Origin: UBA3210 sp963653535
GTDB lineage: Bacteria > Bacillota_I > Bacilli_A > RFN20 > CAG-449
DNA length: 50,535 bases
Reading direction: 5' to 3'
Assembly (NCBI GenBank): GCA_963653535.1
Contig: CAVJWU010000005.1
Location: forward strand, 1-50,535
Shown: one piece after another, positions 23,277-33,108 of the stretch
Numbering within the stretch: position 1 is the first letter of the stretch
Layout of the letters: every line of letters begins with the position of its first letter
Position numbers and translations under genes: made by a program
Notes under the pieces: generated by a model
What the model saw: only the letters and a program-made list of their open reading frames with translations
What the model was told of the DNA's origin: nothing
Databases searched by the model: none

Positions 23277-24434
23277 ATGAAAAAACTTTGTTTATTAGGT
23301 GGAAGTGGTTCAATTGGTAGTCAAACGATTGAACTAATTAAAGAAAATCCTACTGATTTTACTTTAGTAGGAATAAGTGTAGGTAAAAGAGTTAATATCT
23401 TAAAAGAGATTTTAAATGAATTTAAATCGATTAAATTTGCCTGTGTTAGTAATAAAGAAGATGTAGAAGCTTTAAAAGATATTTATCAAGATGTTACTTT
23501 CTTTTATGGTGATGAAGGTTTACTTTCATTAATTAGAGCCTATAAATATGATATGGTTGTTAATGCTTTAGTAGGATTTGTCGGCTTTTTACCAAGCGTT
23601 GAAACAATTAAAAATGGGATTGATCTTGCTCTAGCAAATAAAGAATCTTTAGTGGTTGGAGGAGACATCATTAACGCTTTATTAAAAGAATATAATGTTC
23701 ATCTTTATCCAATTGATTCTGAACATGTCGCACTTGCAAAATGTTTAAAGAATATGCCTTCTAATGAAGTAAAACGATTAGTGATTACTGCTTCCGGTGG
23801 TTCATTTAGAGATAAAACACATGATGAACTTAAAGGAGTAAGCGTTAAAGATGCATTAAAACATCCATCTTGGTCAATGGGACAAAAAATAACCATTGAT
23901 TCTGCGACAATGATGAATAAAGGATTTGAAGTAATTGAAGCGTATCATTTATTCCATTTGCCAGTTAGTAAAATAAGTGTATTATTACATGATGAATCAA
24001 TCATTCATTCCTTAGTTGAATTTTGTGATAACTCATATCTAGCAGACTTTGGTCCAGCTGATATGAAAGTACCGATTGCTTACGCGCTATATGAAATGGA
24101 TCGAAAAGAAATTAAAACTAAATCATTAAACTTAGAAGATTTTTCTAGCATTCATTTTCGTAAACTTGATTTAAAAAGATATCCTTGCCTAACTTATGCT
24201 TTAGAAGCTATTTCGATTGGAGGCAGTATGCCTTGCGTTGTTAACGCGGCAAACGAAGAAGCAGTTTATGCTTTCTTAGATGAAAAGATATCGTTCTTAG
24301 AAATTGAAGAATTAATTAGAATTATGATGGATAGACATGTTGTTAATTTAAATCCATCTATTGATGATTTAATTTCGATTAATAGTGAAACTAGAAAACT
24401 AGTTAACGAAGAAATAAAAAGGAGAAAGAATTAA
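23277..24434 (+). CDS. dxr: 1-deoxy-D-xylulose 5-phosphate reductoisomerase
   Basis: 385 residues. First committed enzyme of the MEP isoprenoid pathway, converting DXP to MEP with NADPH. The Rossmann motif KLCLLGGSGSIGSQTIELI opens the protein; ALANKESLVVGG, HLYPIDSEHVAL and ASGGSFRD carry the metal and substrate ligands. The ATG at 23277 fits the length; a TTG four codons earlier overlaps the end of cdsA. The SD is weak, so translational coupling with cdsA is likely. The next gene overlaps the stop by one base (TAATG). Its presence argues for isoprenoid synthesis by the MEP route. Confidence 0.97.
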   Translation: MKKLCLLGGSGSIGSQTIELIKENPTDFTLVGISVGKRVNILKEILNEFKSIKFACVSNKEDVEALKDIYQDVTFFYGDEGLLSLIRAYKYDMVVNALVGFVGFLPSVETIKNGIDLALANKESLVVGGDIINALLKEYNVHLYPIDSEHVALAKCLKNMPSNEVKRLVITASGGSFRDKTHDELKGVSVKDALKHPSWSMGQKITIDSATMMNKGFEVIEAYHLFHLPVSKISVLLHDESIIHSLVEFCDNSYLADFGPADMKVPIAYALYEMDRKEIKTKSLNLEDFSSIHFRKLDLKRYPCLTYALEAISIGGSMPCVVNAANEEAVYAFLDEKISFLEIEELIRIMMDRHVVNLNPSIDDLISINSETRKLVNEEIKRRKN

Positions 24435-25708
24435 TGCAAGTATTTTTAAATATTATTTATTTCCTTATTGCTTTATCAGTATTAGTCTGTATTCATGAAC
24501 TTGGTCATTTATCGATGGCTAAACTTTTTGATGTCTACTGTGATGAATTTTCAATTGGCTTTGGTCCAGCAATTTATCAACATAAACCAAAAGGTATGGA
24601 TAAAAAACATAATAGACCTAAAGAAACAAAGGTTTCAATTAGATGTCTTCCTTTAGGAGGCTATGTTGCAATGGCTGGCGAAGGTATGGAAGATATTGAA
24701 GAATTAAAAAACATTCCTGCGAATAGATTTTTACAAGGAATAGCTAAGTGGAAAAGAGCGATCATTATGGTCGCAGGTGTTACTTTAAATTTCATCTTAG
24801 GCTTAGTTTTATTATTTGTTGGTTATTCTTTTACTAATACTGCAGATTATACAAAAACTAATTTCGTGGTCGTTGAAGAAATTACTTATACTGATGCGGA
24901 TGGAGTAAGTCATACTGATAAATCTCCTTTCTTAGAAGCAGGTTTAACAAGTGAAACTAAATTTACAAACATTGTTGTTTCTTATTCTGGTTCGATTAAG
25001 AATGCGCTTGAAGGTGGTTCTATTGATAAAGATGGTAAATCATTACCTTCAACTTATGAATATACTATTAATCCAGGAACTTATGATAAAGTCGGTGGGA
25101 CCGCAGAATTTTTACAAGCAACAGGGAACACTTATTTACCATTAAGTATGGATGATACTAAAACTTATGTTTTTACTTTAGAAGATGGTACAACAAAAGA
25201 ATTTACATTAACTAGTTACGCATCAAGTAAAAATGAATCTAATGGATCAACAATAACTACTTATGCATGGAGAAAATTAGGTATTTCTACTCCAACTAGA
25301 AGTTTTACTTTTGGTGAAAAAGTAACGAATACATTTACTACTTTTGGCGAATATTCTATTGCTCTTTTTAAAGCAATTGGTTCTTTATTCGTCGGAACTG
25401 GTTTTAATAATTTAGGTGGACCAGTCGCGATAGTTCAACAACAAATGCAAATGACTTCTTTAGGATTTGGTTATTTCCTCTTATTCTGGGGTTTAATTAG
25501 TATTAACTTAGGTGTAATTAATTTATTACCTTTCCCAGGACTTGATGGATGGCATTTACTTGTTTGTATTGTCGAAGGCATTACAAAAAGAGATATTAAT
25601 CCAAAAGTTAAATCAATCATGTCTCTTATTGGTATGATCTTATTATTCGGTTTAATGATTGCGATTACGTTAAAAGATATATTAAAATTATTTTTTATTC
25701 TCATATAA
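24434..25708 (+). CDS. rseP: Site-2 protease RseP/RasP family
   Basis: 424 residues. Intramembrane zinc metalloprotease that cuts anti-sigma factors and signal-peptide remnants. The zinc site HELGH is at residues 21-25 in the first membrane segment. A PDZ-like periplasmic/extracellular region (about 140-295) is rich in Ser and Thr. The third ligand region is LLPFPGLDGWHLL, close to the usual NPDG-type motif. The start overlaps the dxr stop (TAATG). proS, often found between rseP and polC in Bacillota, is absent; polC follows after 22 bases. Confidence 0.94.
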   Translation: MQVFLNIIYFLIALSVLVCIHELGHLSMAKLFDVYCDEFSIGFGPAIYQHKPKGMDKKHNRPKETKVSIRCLPLGGYVAMAGEGMEDIEELKNIPANRFLQGIAKWKRAIIMVAGVTLNFILGLVLLFVGYSFTNTADYTKTNFVVVEEITYTDADGVSHTDKSPFLEAGLTSETKFTNIVVSYSGSIKNALEGGSIDKDGKSLPSTYEYTINPGTYDKVGGTAEFLQATGNTYLPLSMDDTKTYVFTLEDGTTKEFTLTSYASSKNESNGSTITTYAWRKLGISTPTRSFTFGEKVTNTFTTFGEYSIALFKAIGSLFVGTGFNNLGGPVAIVQQQMQMTSLGFGYFLLFWGLISINLGVINLLPFPGLDGWHLLVCIVEGITKRDINPKVKSIMSLIGMILLFGLMIAITLKDILKLFFILI

Positions 25709-25730
25709 AAAATAGGAAGGGAACAAATTT

Positions 25731-28700
25731 ATGGATGATTTATTTAAGAGATTTTTACTTTCAATAGGAATTGAAGATCCTACTCCATACAATGATTGTT
25801 CTTTTAAAGTTACCAAAAATGACAAAGAAAATAAAATTTGTTATATTGAAATAACAAAAGATTATATTTTTAAGTATGATGCGGCTAAAAAATTATTAGA
25901 TGGTGTTAATAATCATGCAAAATTTAAAAACTGCATTACTTTTAAATATTTAAAAGGAATATCTGCGCAAGATGTTTATAATCTTCTTCTCGCGGAATTT
26001 CTCGATACTCCAGGAACTAATATTAACCAAATGCCAAAGTGTACTTTCTTAAAAAATGAACTTAAGTTCATCTTTAACGGAAGATTACATTTTAATATGT
26101 TTAAGTATGTATTAGAAGTATGGGAAGAATTACTCGCAGAATTAAATATCCCTTATGATATTACAACTGATATTAGTTATAAAGAAGATGAAGATAAGAA
26201 AAAAATAGTAGAAGAAGCTTTAAAAAGGGTTGCTTCTTCTTATGAAGAAAAATCTTCATCTGTTATTTCTAATGACGCCTATAGCAAAAAAAGAGTTAAA
26301 GGAAACTATGTTCCAGGAAAGATCTGTGATTTTAATGAATTTTCTGGCAATGTCGAAATTGAAGGTATTGTTTTTAAAACTGATGAAATAATTACTAGAA
26401 AAGGTAAAACGATTGTTACTCTATACGTTTATGATCATTCTGATTCTATTGAAGTATCAATATTCGGAAATAGAAGAAATTTTAGTCCTGAGAACTTAGA
26501 AAAATATAAAAAGATTGGTGCTTACTTAAAAATAAGAGGAGGTATTCAATTTAAATACGTCCCTAAAGGAAAAGAAAATGTTAATCCTGAAATTCATTTA
26601 GTCGCAGATTATATTGATGAGATGGAAGGCTCATTTATCGAAGAAAGAGTCGATGATGAAGAAATAAAAAGAGTTGAATTACACGCTCATACAAAGATGT
26701 CTACGATGGATTCTGTCGCCCGTGTTGAAGATTATTTTTCTCAAGCGAAAAAATGGGGCATGAAAGCTGTCGCAATTACTGATCATACTAACGTACAAGC
26801 TTTCCCGGATGCCCAAGCGGCAAGTCAAAAGACAGGCGTAAAAGCTTTATATGGTTGTGAAATGAATATGGTTGATGATAAATTAACATATATTTTTAAT
26901 CCATCCGACATCGTTTTAAATAATGCAACTTATGTCGTATTCGACTTTGAAACGACTGGTCTTTCTGCACGTTATGATACTGTTATCGAATTTGGCGCGG
27001 TTAAATATAAAGATGGATTAATCACTGATTCAATCGATATTCTTATCGACCCTGAAAAACCATTATCAAAAACGATTATCGAACTTACTCATATCACTGA
27101 TGAAATGTTAAAAGGTCAATTAAAGATGAAAGAAGCTTTAAAAATAATCAAAGACTTCATCGGCGATAAAGATACTATTTTAGTTGCCCATAACGGTCAA
27201 TTTGACTATGGTTTCTTAAATGAAATGTGTATTCGTAATGGCGAAGAAGAAATTAAAAACCCAGTTATCGATACTCTCCCATTATATAGATATTTATACC
27301 CTGAATTAAGGTCGCATAACTTAGGTAGCTTATGTCGAACTTATGAAGTCGAATATCACGGCGGAGATGAAGTTGAAGGTGATGACCATGGGGCACACCG
27401 TGCTGACTACGATGCGAAGGTTCTTGCTGAATCTTGGGCTGGTATGTTAGCGAGTTTAACAAAGAATAACTTAAAACTAAAACATTCTGATTTAGAAAAT
27501 TTAACTAATGATCAATTATTTAAGCATCTTCGTCCAATGCATGTCACTGTATATGCGAAGAATATGGCAGGATTAAAAGCTTTATTCAAGTTAGTTTCTT
27601 TATCAAATACTGAATATTTTGCTTCTTCACCAAGAATTCCTCGTAAATTAATTGAAGAATATCGTGAGAACTTATTGATCGGTTCTAGTTGCTTAAATGG
27701 TGAAGTATTTGAAACGGCAAGAAATAAATCAGAAGTAGACCTTATAAAAAAGATGGAGTTTTATGACTTTATTGAAGTTCAACCTCCTGGAAATTTTTCT
27801 CTTCATGTCCAATTAAAAGAAATTGAATCGATTGAAGTAGTTCGAAGAATAATTAAAGATATTTATGATGCATCGAAAAAGGCTCATAAAATTTGTGTCG
27901 CGACTGGTGACGTTCATTATATTTCACAAGAAGATAAGATATATCGTGATGTTTATATTCTCGCGAAAGCTGTTGGAGGTTCTCGCCATCCATTATATTT
28001 TTCTAGAAAAAGAGAAAAATTAATGAAAAATGGCATTAACGTAGAAAATCCTGATCAACAATTTAGAACTACTGGAGAAATGCTAAGACAATTTGAATTC
28101 TTAGGCAAAGATATCGCACGTGAAATTGTTGTAACTAATTCTAATTTAATCGCAGATCAATTCGATGAAGTTCTTCCAGTTAAAGATAGATTATATCCAC
28201 CTCATATTAAAGACGATGCTAAACTATTAGTTGAAAGAGTATGGTCTAACGCAAAAAGAATGTATGGAGATCCAGTTCCTACTCAAGTTAAAGAAAGACT
28301 TAATGCTGAACTAGATGGTATTTTAAAATATAAATTTACTGTTCAATATTATATTGCGAGTGAAATTGTTCGCCAAACTAATAAAGATGGATTTATGGTT
28401 GGCTCACGTGGTAGCGTTGGTTCTTCTTTAGTTGCGACAATGTCTGATATTACCGAAGTTAATCCGCTTCCACCACATTATCGTTGCCCAAAATGTTTCC
28501 ATCAAGAATGGGATATCGATACAAAAAAATATCGTTCAGGATTTGATTTACCTCAAAAGAACTGTCCAATCTGCGGTGAAGATATGGTTCGTGATGGACA
28601 AAATATTCCTTTTGCGACTTTCTTAGGCTTCCATGCGGAAAAAGTTCCTGATATCGACTTAAATTTCTCTGGTGAATATCAAGCTAGAGCCCACGATCTA

Positions 28701-30098
28701 ACTAAGACATTATTAGGTGTAAGTAACGTATATCGAGCAGGAACAATTGAAACGGTCGCAGAAAAAACAGCTTACGGTTATGCTTTAGGTTACTTTGAAG
28801 CATTAGGGATGGATCCACGTAAAGTAAAAAGTGCAGAAATAACACGTTTATCTTTAGGATGTATGGATGTTAAAAGAACAACAGGTCAACATCCTGGTGG
28901 TATTATTGTTATTCCTTCTGACATGGATGTATATGATTTTACTCCGATTCAATATCCTGCCGATGATTTAACTGCAGCATGGAAAACAACTCACTTTGAC
29001 TTCCATAAAATTCATGATAATGTCTTAAAATTAGACTTATTAGGCCACGTTGATCCTACTGCGTTAAAGATGTTAGGTGACTTAACTGGCATTGATCCTA
29101 AGACTGTTCCTAATACTGATACAAAAGTTATTTCTTTATATTCATCTCGTGATGCACTTAAGTGTCACGCGAATTATCTTCAAGAAAAAACAGGTGCGCT
29201 TGGTTTACCTGAATTCGGTACTCCATTTGTTAGAAAAATGTTAGAAGAGACTTCTCCTTCGACGTTCGCAGATTTACTTATTATTTCAGGTTTATCACAT
29301 GGTACTGATGTTTGGAATGGTAACGCACAAGATTTAATTAACGATGGAACATGTACTATTCAAGAAGTTATTGGTTGTCGTGATGATATTATGATTGGTC
29401 TACAAAACTATGGAGTAGAACCTGTTAAATCATTTAAACTTATGGAACAAGTTAGAAAAGGTAAGAAACTAAAACCTGAAGATGAAGACTTACTTCGTGA
29501 ACATAAAGTTCCTGAATGGTATATTACTTCATGTAATAAGATTAAGTACTTATTCCCAAAAGCTCACGCGGTCGCTTATGTTATGATGGCAGGTCGAGTT
29601 GCTTGGTATAAAGTTTATTATCCTTTAGAATATTACGCCGTTTATTTTACAACTCGTAGTAAACAATATGATATTAAGGTAATGTCTTCAGGTGAAAAAG
29701 CGATTACTACTCGTTTAGAAGAATATAAAAATATTAAAACAAGCGGAGGAAAACTTTCACCAAAAGATGAAGAAATTGAAAAGACCTTAAATATCGCACT
29801 TGAAATGGTCGAAAGAGGATATAAGATTTCAAATATTGATTTAAATAAATCTCTCGCTGGAAAGTTTAGAGTTGATCATGAACATAATTGTATTATTCCT
29901 CCGTTTGATACCTTAGATAACTTAGGTACTCCTGCGGCACAAAGCGTTGTCGATGAACGTGAAAAGAATGCATTTTTATCAATTGAAGACTTATCAAGAA
30001 GAACAAAGTTATCTTCACAAAATATCGAGAATTTAAAGAAATTAGGCGTTTTAAAAGATTTACCAGAATCTAATAAATTATCTTTATTCGATTTTTAA
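25731..30098 (+). CDS. polC: DNA polymerase III alpha subunit, PolC type
   Basis: 1455 residues, full length. Main replicative polymerase of low-GC Gram-positives. Domains in order: N-terminal regions (1-195), OB fold (about 200-300), PHP (from about 316, VELHAHTKMSTMDS), the inserted DEDDh proofreading exonuclease (from about 400, VVFDFETTGLSARYDTVIEF, with DYDAKVLAESW), then the C-family palm. Catalytic aspartates are in VPDIDLNFSGE (Asp974 and Asp976). A zinc site specific to PolC (CPKC and CPIC, about 921-946) precedes it. An AGGAAGGGA sequence serves as the SD. It follows rseP by 22 bases and leads into the CvpA-like and MgtC-like genes without an obvious terminator. Confidence 0.97.
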   Translation: MDDLFKRFLLSIGIEDPTPYNDCSFKVTKNDKENKICYIEITKDYIFKYDAAKKLLDGVNNHAKFKNCITFKYLKGISAQDVYNLLLAEFLDTPGTNINQMPKCTFLKNELKFIFNGRLHFNMFKYVLEVWEELLAELNIPYDITTDISYKEDEDKKKIVEEALKRVASSYEEKSSSVISNDAYSKKRVKGNYVPGKICDFNEFSGNVEIEGIVFKTDEIITRKGKTIVTLYVYDHSDSIEVSIFGNRRNFSPENLEKYKKIGAYLKIRGGIQFKYVPKGKENVNPEIHLVADYIDEMEGSFIEERVDDEEIKRVELHAHTKMSTMDSVARVEDYFSQAKKWGMKAVAITDHTNVQAFPDAQAASQKTGVKALYGCEMNMVDDKLTYIFNPSDIVLNNATYVVFDFETTGLSARYDTVIEFGAVKYKDGLITDSIDILIDPEKPLSKTIIELTHITDEMLKGQLKMKEALKIIKDFIGDKDTILVAHNGQFDYGFLNEMCIRNGEEEIKNPVIDTLPLYRYLYPELRSHNLGSLCRTYEVEYHGGDEVEGDDHGAHRADYDAKVLAESWAGMLASLTKNNLKLKHSDLENLTNDQLFKHLRPMHVTVYAKNMAGLKALFKLVSLSNTEYFASSPRIPRKLIEEYRENLLIGSSCLNGEVFETARNKSEVDLIKKMEFYDFIEVQPPGNFSLHVQLKEIESIEVVRRIIKDIYDASKKAHKICVATGDVHYISQEDKIYRDVYILAKAVGGSRHPLYFSRKREKLMKNGINVENPDQQFRTTGEMLRQFEFLGKDIAREIVVTNSNLIADQFDEVLPVKDRLYPPHIKDDAKLLVERVWSNAKRMYGDPVPTQVKERLNAELDGILKYKFTVQYYIASEIVRQTNKDGFMVGSRGSVGSSLVATMSDITEVNPLPPHYRCPKCFHQEWDIDTKKYRSGFDLPQKNCPICGEDMVRDGQNIPFATFLGFHAEKVPDIDLNFSGEYQARAHDLTKTLLGVSNVYRAGTIETVAEKTAYGYALGYFEALGMDPRKVKSAEITRLSLGCMDVKRTTGQHPGGIIVIPSDMDVYDFTPIQYPADDLTAAWKTTHFDFHKIHDNVLKLDLLGHVDPTALKMLGDLTGIDPKTVPNTDTKVISLYSSRDALKCHANYLQEKTGALGLPEFGTPFVRKMLEETSPSTFADLLIISGLSHGTDVWNGNAQDLINDGTCTIQEVIGCRDDIMIGLQNYGVEPVKSFKLMEQVRKGKKLKPEDEDLLREHKVPEWYITSCNKIKYLFPKAHAVAYVMMAGRVAWYKVYYPLEYYAVYFTTRSKQYDIKVMSSGEKAITTRLEEYKNIKTSGGKLSPKDEEIEKTLNIALEMVERGYKISNIDLNKSLAGKFRVDHEHNCIIPPFDTLDNLGTPAAQSVVDEREKNAFLSIEDLSRRTKLSSQNIENLKKLGVLKDLPESNKLSLFDF

Positions 30099-30113
30099 TA
30101 GGAGGGAAAAGAT

Positions 30114-30872
30114 ATGTTTAATATAGGAAATGTTTATTTTGACATTATATCGTTTGTTATCATCGTATTATTTGTTGTAAGTGGTATTATTGGTTTAAAG
30201 AAAGGCTTAATAGCTTCTTTATTAAGCTTTTCTGCAGGTCTTTTAACGTTTATCTGCGCATCATTACTAGCAAAACCTATTACTGATTTATTTGTTTCGT
30301 GGGGAGTAACCTCATCCATGCAAACTCAAATTATGGATAGCTTATATTCAAAAAATCAAGTTGTATTTAACACAATCATTACTGATTCTAATAAAGAATA
30401 TCTTGTTAATGAAGGATTAAAAGCAGTTAATTTACCTTCATTTTTCGCAAGCCCTTTAATTACTATAATGAATCCATATATTGGTACGAATACAAAGTTC
30501 GCTTATGCACTTTCATATGGATTAAGTTACTACGTGTTCATGGCACTTTGCTTTATTGCACTTTTAGTGATATTTGGTATAATATTTGTAGTACTAAAGA
30601 GAATTGCGAAAGCATTTAATAAAATACCTGTTATTGGCCCTATTAACCGTATTGGAGGGTTTATATTAATGATTGCTTTATGCTATTTAATTGTTGATGC
30701 TTTATTATTTGGTGTATCTAATTTATTTATGTTAAATGTCCAATGGTTAGATGGTGCTTCCGAATGGATGACTAATGCATTAAAATTAAATGACGAAAAT
30801 GTCTTCTCTTTGGCTAAGTTTATGTATACAAATAGTTTAACGAGTAAAATTATTCAATTATTTGTAAAATAG
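30114..30872 (+). CDS. CvpA family membrane protein
   Basis: 252 residues. AGGAGG lies at good spacing. Four membrane segments fit the CvpA family: about 10-30, 33-55, 138-163 and 179-202. FDIISFVIIVLFVVSGIIGLKKGLIASLLSF is the family's N-terminal pattern, and IPVIGPINRIGGFILMIALCYLIV is the conserved C-terminal one. CvpA is needed for colicin V production in E. coli, but its general role is unclear; in Bacillota it often lies near mutS2 or polymerase genes. Probably in the same transcript as polC (15-base gap) and the MgtC-like gene (9-base gap). Confidence 0.9.
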   Translation: MFNIGNVYFDIISFVIIVLFVVSGIIGLKKGLIASLLSFSAGLLTFICASLLAKPITDLFVSWGVTSSMQTQIMDSLYSKNQVVFNTIITDSNKEYLVNEGLKAVNLPSFFASPLITIMNPYIGTNTKFAYALSYGLSYYVFMALCFIALLVIFGIIFVVLKRIAKAFNKIPVIGPINRIGGFILMIALCYLIVDALLFGVSNLFMLNVQWLDGASEWMTNALKLNDENVFSLAKFMYTNSLTSKIIQLFVK

Positions 30873-30881
30873 GAGGCAAAT

Positions 30882-31628
30882 ATGACACCAAAAGTTATAG
30901 ATCCAATCTGTGTTTGGCTCGATAATATCTCTAATGGAAGCGTAGGTAAATTCTTAACGGAAATAAATTTTCTTTCTGTATTTTTAAGGGTTATTCTTGC
31001 GATTATTATGGCTGGATTTATCGGTATGGAAAGATCAAAAAAGAAACATGCGGCAGGCTTAAGAACATACATCTTAGTATGCTTAGGCGCGACGATGGTC
31101 ATGATGGCAGATCAATACTTAATTGAACAATTCGGTACTGGTGATGCAGCTAGACTCGGCGCGGCTGTCTTATCGGGAATTGGCTTTTTAGGTGCTGGAA
31201 CAATCCTTTTTACTTCAAGAGGACAAATTAAAGGCTTAACTACCGCGGCAGGATTATGGGTCGCGGCATGTTTAGGAATCTGCTTAGGATGTGGATTCTA
31301 TACTATATCTATTTTATCTTTTATTATTATTTGCTTAGTTCTTGCTTTCTTACCAAAGGTAGAGAAATTTAGAGTTTCGAAGAATGGTTGCTTTGAAATT
31401 CATATTGAATTTGAAACTCGTAGCAATTTAAAATCATTTATTCATTTAGCTAGAGAAAATAAACTTGAAATTATTTCTGTTGAACATAACCCAGCTTATG
31501 CAAATTCGGGTTTATCTGTTTATACGATTGTTATCGTTATGAATAAAGATTCTAATTACAAAGATAGAAAAGATTTTATCAATGAAATTTCTAAATTAGA
31601 ATATGTAGATTTCGTTCAAGAAATTTAA
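30882..31628 (+). CDS. MgtC/SapB family membrane protein
   Basis: 248 residues. FLRVILAIIMAGFIGMERSKKKHAAGLRTYILVCLGATMVM is the defining N-terminal block, with conserved Arg, Glu-Arg and AGLRT. About four membrane segments occupy residues 30-160, with RLGAAVLSGIGFLGAGTI between them. The C-terminal 80 residues form a soluble beta-alpha domain (NLKSFIHLARENKLEIISVEHN) of ACT-like type. Family members are linked to magnesium homeostasis or inhibition of membrane ATPases, but the activity of non-pathogen members is unsettled. AGGAGG precedes the ATG; rdgB follows after eight bases. Confidence 0.93.
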   Translation: MTPKVIDPICVWLDNISNGSVGKFLTEINFLSVFLRVILAIIMAGFIGMERSKKKHAAGLRTYILVCLGATMVMMADQYLIEQFGTGDAARLGAAVLSGIGFLGAGTILFTSRGQIKGLTTAAGLWVAACLGICLGCGFYTISILSFIIICLVLAFLPKVEKFRVSKNGCFEIHIEFETRSNLKSFIHLARENKLEIISVEHNPAYANSGLSVYTIVIVMNKDSNYKDRKDFINEISKLEYVDFVQEI

Positions 31629-31636
31629 GGAGTTAT

Positions 31637-32230
31637 ATGGCAAAATTAAATATCGTTATCGCAACTGGAAATGAAAATAAAGTTCGCGAATATAAAGAAT
31701 TATTTGAAGGTTTAGATATTGAAGTTACATCGATGAAAGATGAAGGAATTGATATTGACATCGATGAAAATGGATTGACTTTCCAAGAAAATTCGATGAT
31801 TAAAGCAACTGCAGTTGCTTCTCGAACTTCAAAAATTGTTATCGCGGATGATTCAGGCTTATGCATTAATGCATTAAATGATTTTCCTGGGATAAAATCT
31901 GCCCGTTTTATGGAAGGCCAACCATATAGCGAAAAACATAAAGCTATCTTAGAAATGCTTAAAGACAAGGAAGATAAAAGTGCATATTTTGTCTGTGCGA
32001 TTTCTTTAGTAAATTTACCAAATAATAAGAAAGAATTATTTGTTGGTAGATGTGATGGAACAATAATTGAACCTCAATATGGTGAACATGGCTTTGGTTA
32101 TGACCCTATCTTTAAACCAAATGGAGAAGACGAATCTTTCTCAATGATGAGTGATGAAAAAAAGAATTCCATCTCACATCGCGGTCAAGCAAGCGCACTT
32201 TTAATCGATTATCTTAAAAAATTACAATAA
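31637..32230 (+). CDS. rdgB: Non-canonical purine NTP pyrophosphatase (RdgB/HAM1)
   Basis: 197 residues. Hydrolyses XTP, ITP and dITP to monophosphates, keeping deaminated purines out of DNA. Family motifs: NIVIATGNENKVREYKELF at the N-terminus, GLTFQENSMIKATAVA, VIADDSGLCINALNDFPGIKSARF with the catalytic acidic pair, GHGFGYDPIFKP-like sequence, and SHRGQA near the C-terminus. AAGGAG serves as the SD. Last gene of the polC-cvpA-mgtC-rdgB run; an AT-rich inverted repeat follows. Confidence 0.96.
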   Translation: MAKLNIVIATGNENKVREYKELFEGLDIEVTSMKDEGIDIDIDENGLTFQENSMIKATAVASRTSKIVIADDSGLCINALNDFPGIKSARFMEGQPYSEKHKAILEMLKDKEDKSAYFVCAISLVNLPNNKKELFVGRCDGTIIEPQYGEHGFGYDPIFKPNGEDESFSMMSDEKKNSISHRGQASALLIDYLKKLQ

Positions 32231-32231
32231 A

Positions 32232-32250
32232 TTTAAAGATAATATCTTTA
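32232..32250. repeat. AT-rich inverted repeat after rdgB
   Basis: TTAAAGAT and ATCTTTAA flank three bases just after the rdgB stop. No T-run follows, so it is at best a weak terminator; it may also be part of the cdaA promoter region. Confidence 0.4.
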
Positions 32251-32272
32251 AGACTATAGTTTTGTGTGATAT

Positions 32273-32278
32273 TATAAT
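32273..32278 (+). promoter_or_regulatory. Candidate -10 of cdaA
   Basis: TATAAT lies 39 bases upstream of the cdaA start. The -35 is unclear; TTAAGA at 32248 with a 19-base spacer is the best candidate and overlaps the inverted repeat. Confidence 0.45.
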
Positions 32279-32317
32279 ATTGAACTGACACGAATTACCT
32301 AGGGAGTAAGGAGCAAA

Positions 32318-33076
32318 ATGAAATTTTTAATTATCAATTTTGATGTAAATTGTATATTAGATATTGTCTTCGCGGCTATATTATACGCGTTAGTTTTTGT
32401 TCTCGCTCTTAGGAAAACAAAAAAATTATTCGCGCTCATCTTTTATCCAACTACTTTATTACTTACATTACTTGGATTTATCTTTGAACTTAAATTGTTA
32501 ATGTACGTTTCATTATGTATCTTTGTTATTGGAACAATTATTAGTTTATTTGTTAATGCAAGTGAATATCGTTATTTTATTCAAAGAGATCCAAACTTAA
32601 AAAACAAAAAGAAAGATTCATCAAAAGATAAACAATCAATTGATGATTGCTATAAAATCATTGCAGAAACTGTTAAGACTTTATCAAGAACTAAAACAGG
32701 CGCATTAATGACATTTGAAAAAAATGAAGAAATCGATATCAAAAACGGTGTAAAAATTAACGCTCCAGTTTCACAAGAATTATTAGTTACTATTTTCTAT
32801 CCTGGAACTAGACTCCACGATGGTGCAGTAGTCATTTCAGGAACTAATATTGTTGCCGCGAGTGTCTATTACGTACCTACAACTAGAGCTCTTGCTGGTA
32901 AATATGGTTCTCGTCACCGTGCAGCAGTTGGTATATCAGAAATTTCTGATGCAGTAACTGTTGTAGTTTCAGAAGAAACAGGTCGTATCTCAATCGCTTA
33001 TAAATCAAGCTTACAACATACTACCCCAGATGAATTCTTAAACGACTTTAAAGATTGTATGAACGCAAAAGATTAG
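32318..33076 (+). CDS. cdaA: Diadenylate cyclase CdaA
   Basis: 252 residues. Makes cyclic di-AMP from two ATP, a messenger controlling potassium and osmolyte transport and wall integrity. N-terminal membrane segments (about residues 12-30, 34-53 and 58-76) precede the DAC domain. Catalytic motifs are LHDGAVVISG (Asp168-Gly-Ala) and GSRHRAAVGISEISDAVTVVVSEETGRIS. AAGGAG serves as the SD. Unlike most Bacillota, cdaA is not followed by cdaR and glmM; surE follows after a terminator. No c-di-AMP phosphodiesterase is in the window. Confidence 0.96.
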   Translation: MKFLIINFDVNCILDIVFAAILYALVFVLALRKTKKLFALIFYPTTLLLTLLGFIFELKLLMYVSLCIFVIGTIISLFVNASEYRYFIQRDPNLKNKKKDSSKDKQSIDDCYKIIAETVKTLSRTKTGALMTFEKNEEIDIKNGVKINAPVSQELLVTIFYPGTRLHDGAVVISGTNIVAASVYYVPTTRALAGKYGSRHRAAVGISEISDAVTVVVSEETGRISIAYKSSLQHTTPDEFLNDFKDCMNAKD

Positions 33077-33098
33077 TGTTTCACACAATCTTTTTTTT
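33067..33098 (+). terminator. cdaA terminator abutting the surE SD
   Basis: AAAAGATT and AATCTTTT enclose a GTG/CAC inner stem, followed by a total run of eight T. The surE SD (AGGAGG, 33099-33104) begins on the next base, so surE has no promoter between. Confidence 0.82.
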
Positions 33099-33108
33099 AG
33101 GAGGAAAT

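Noticed and set aside
30882..31628. Reassignment of AGG to methionine, described in some uncultured Bacilli
   Set aside because: AGG encodes residue 36 of the MgtC-like protein, within FLRVILA where the family has a conserved Arg, so the standard meaning fits. CGG likewise falls on the conserved Arg of GIGRPSTYA in topA.
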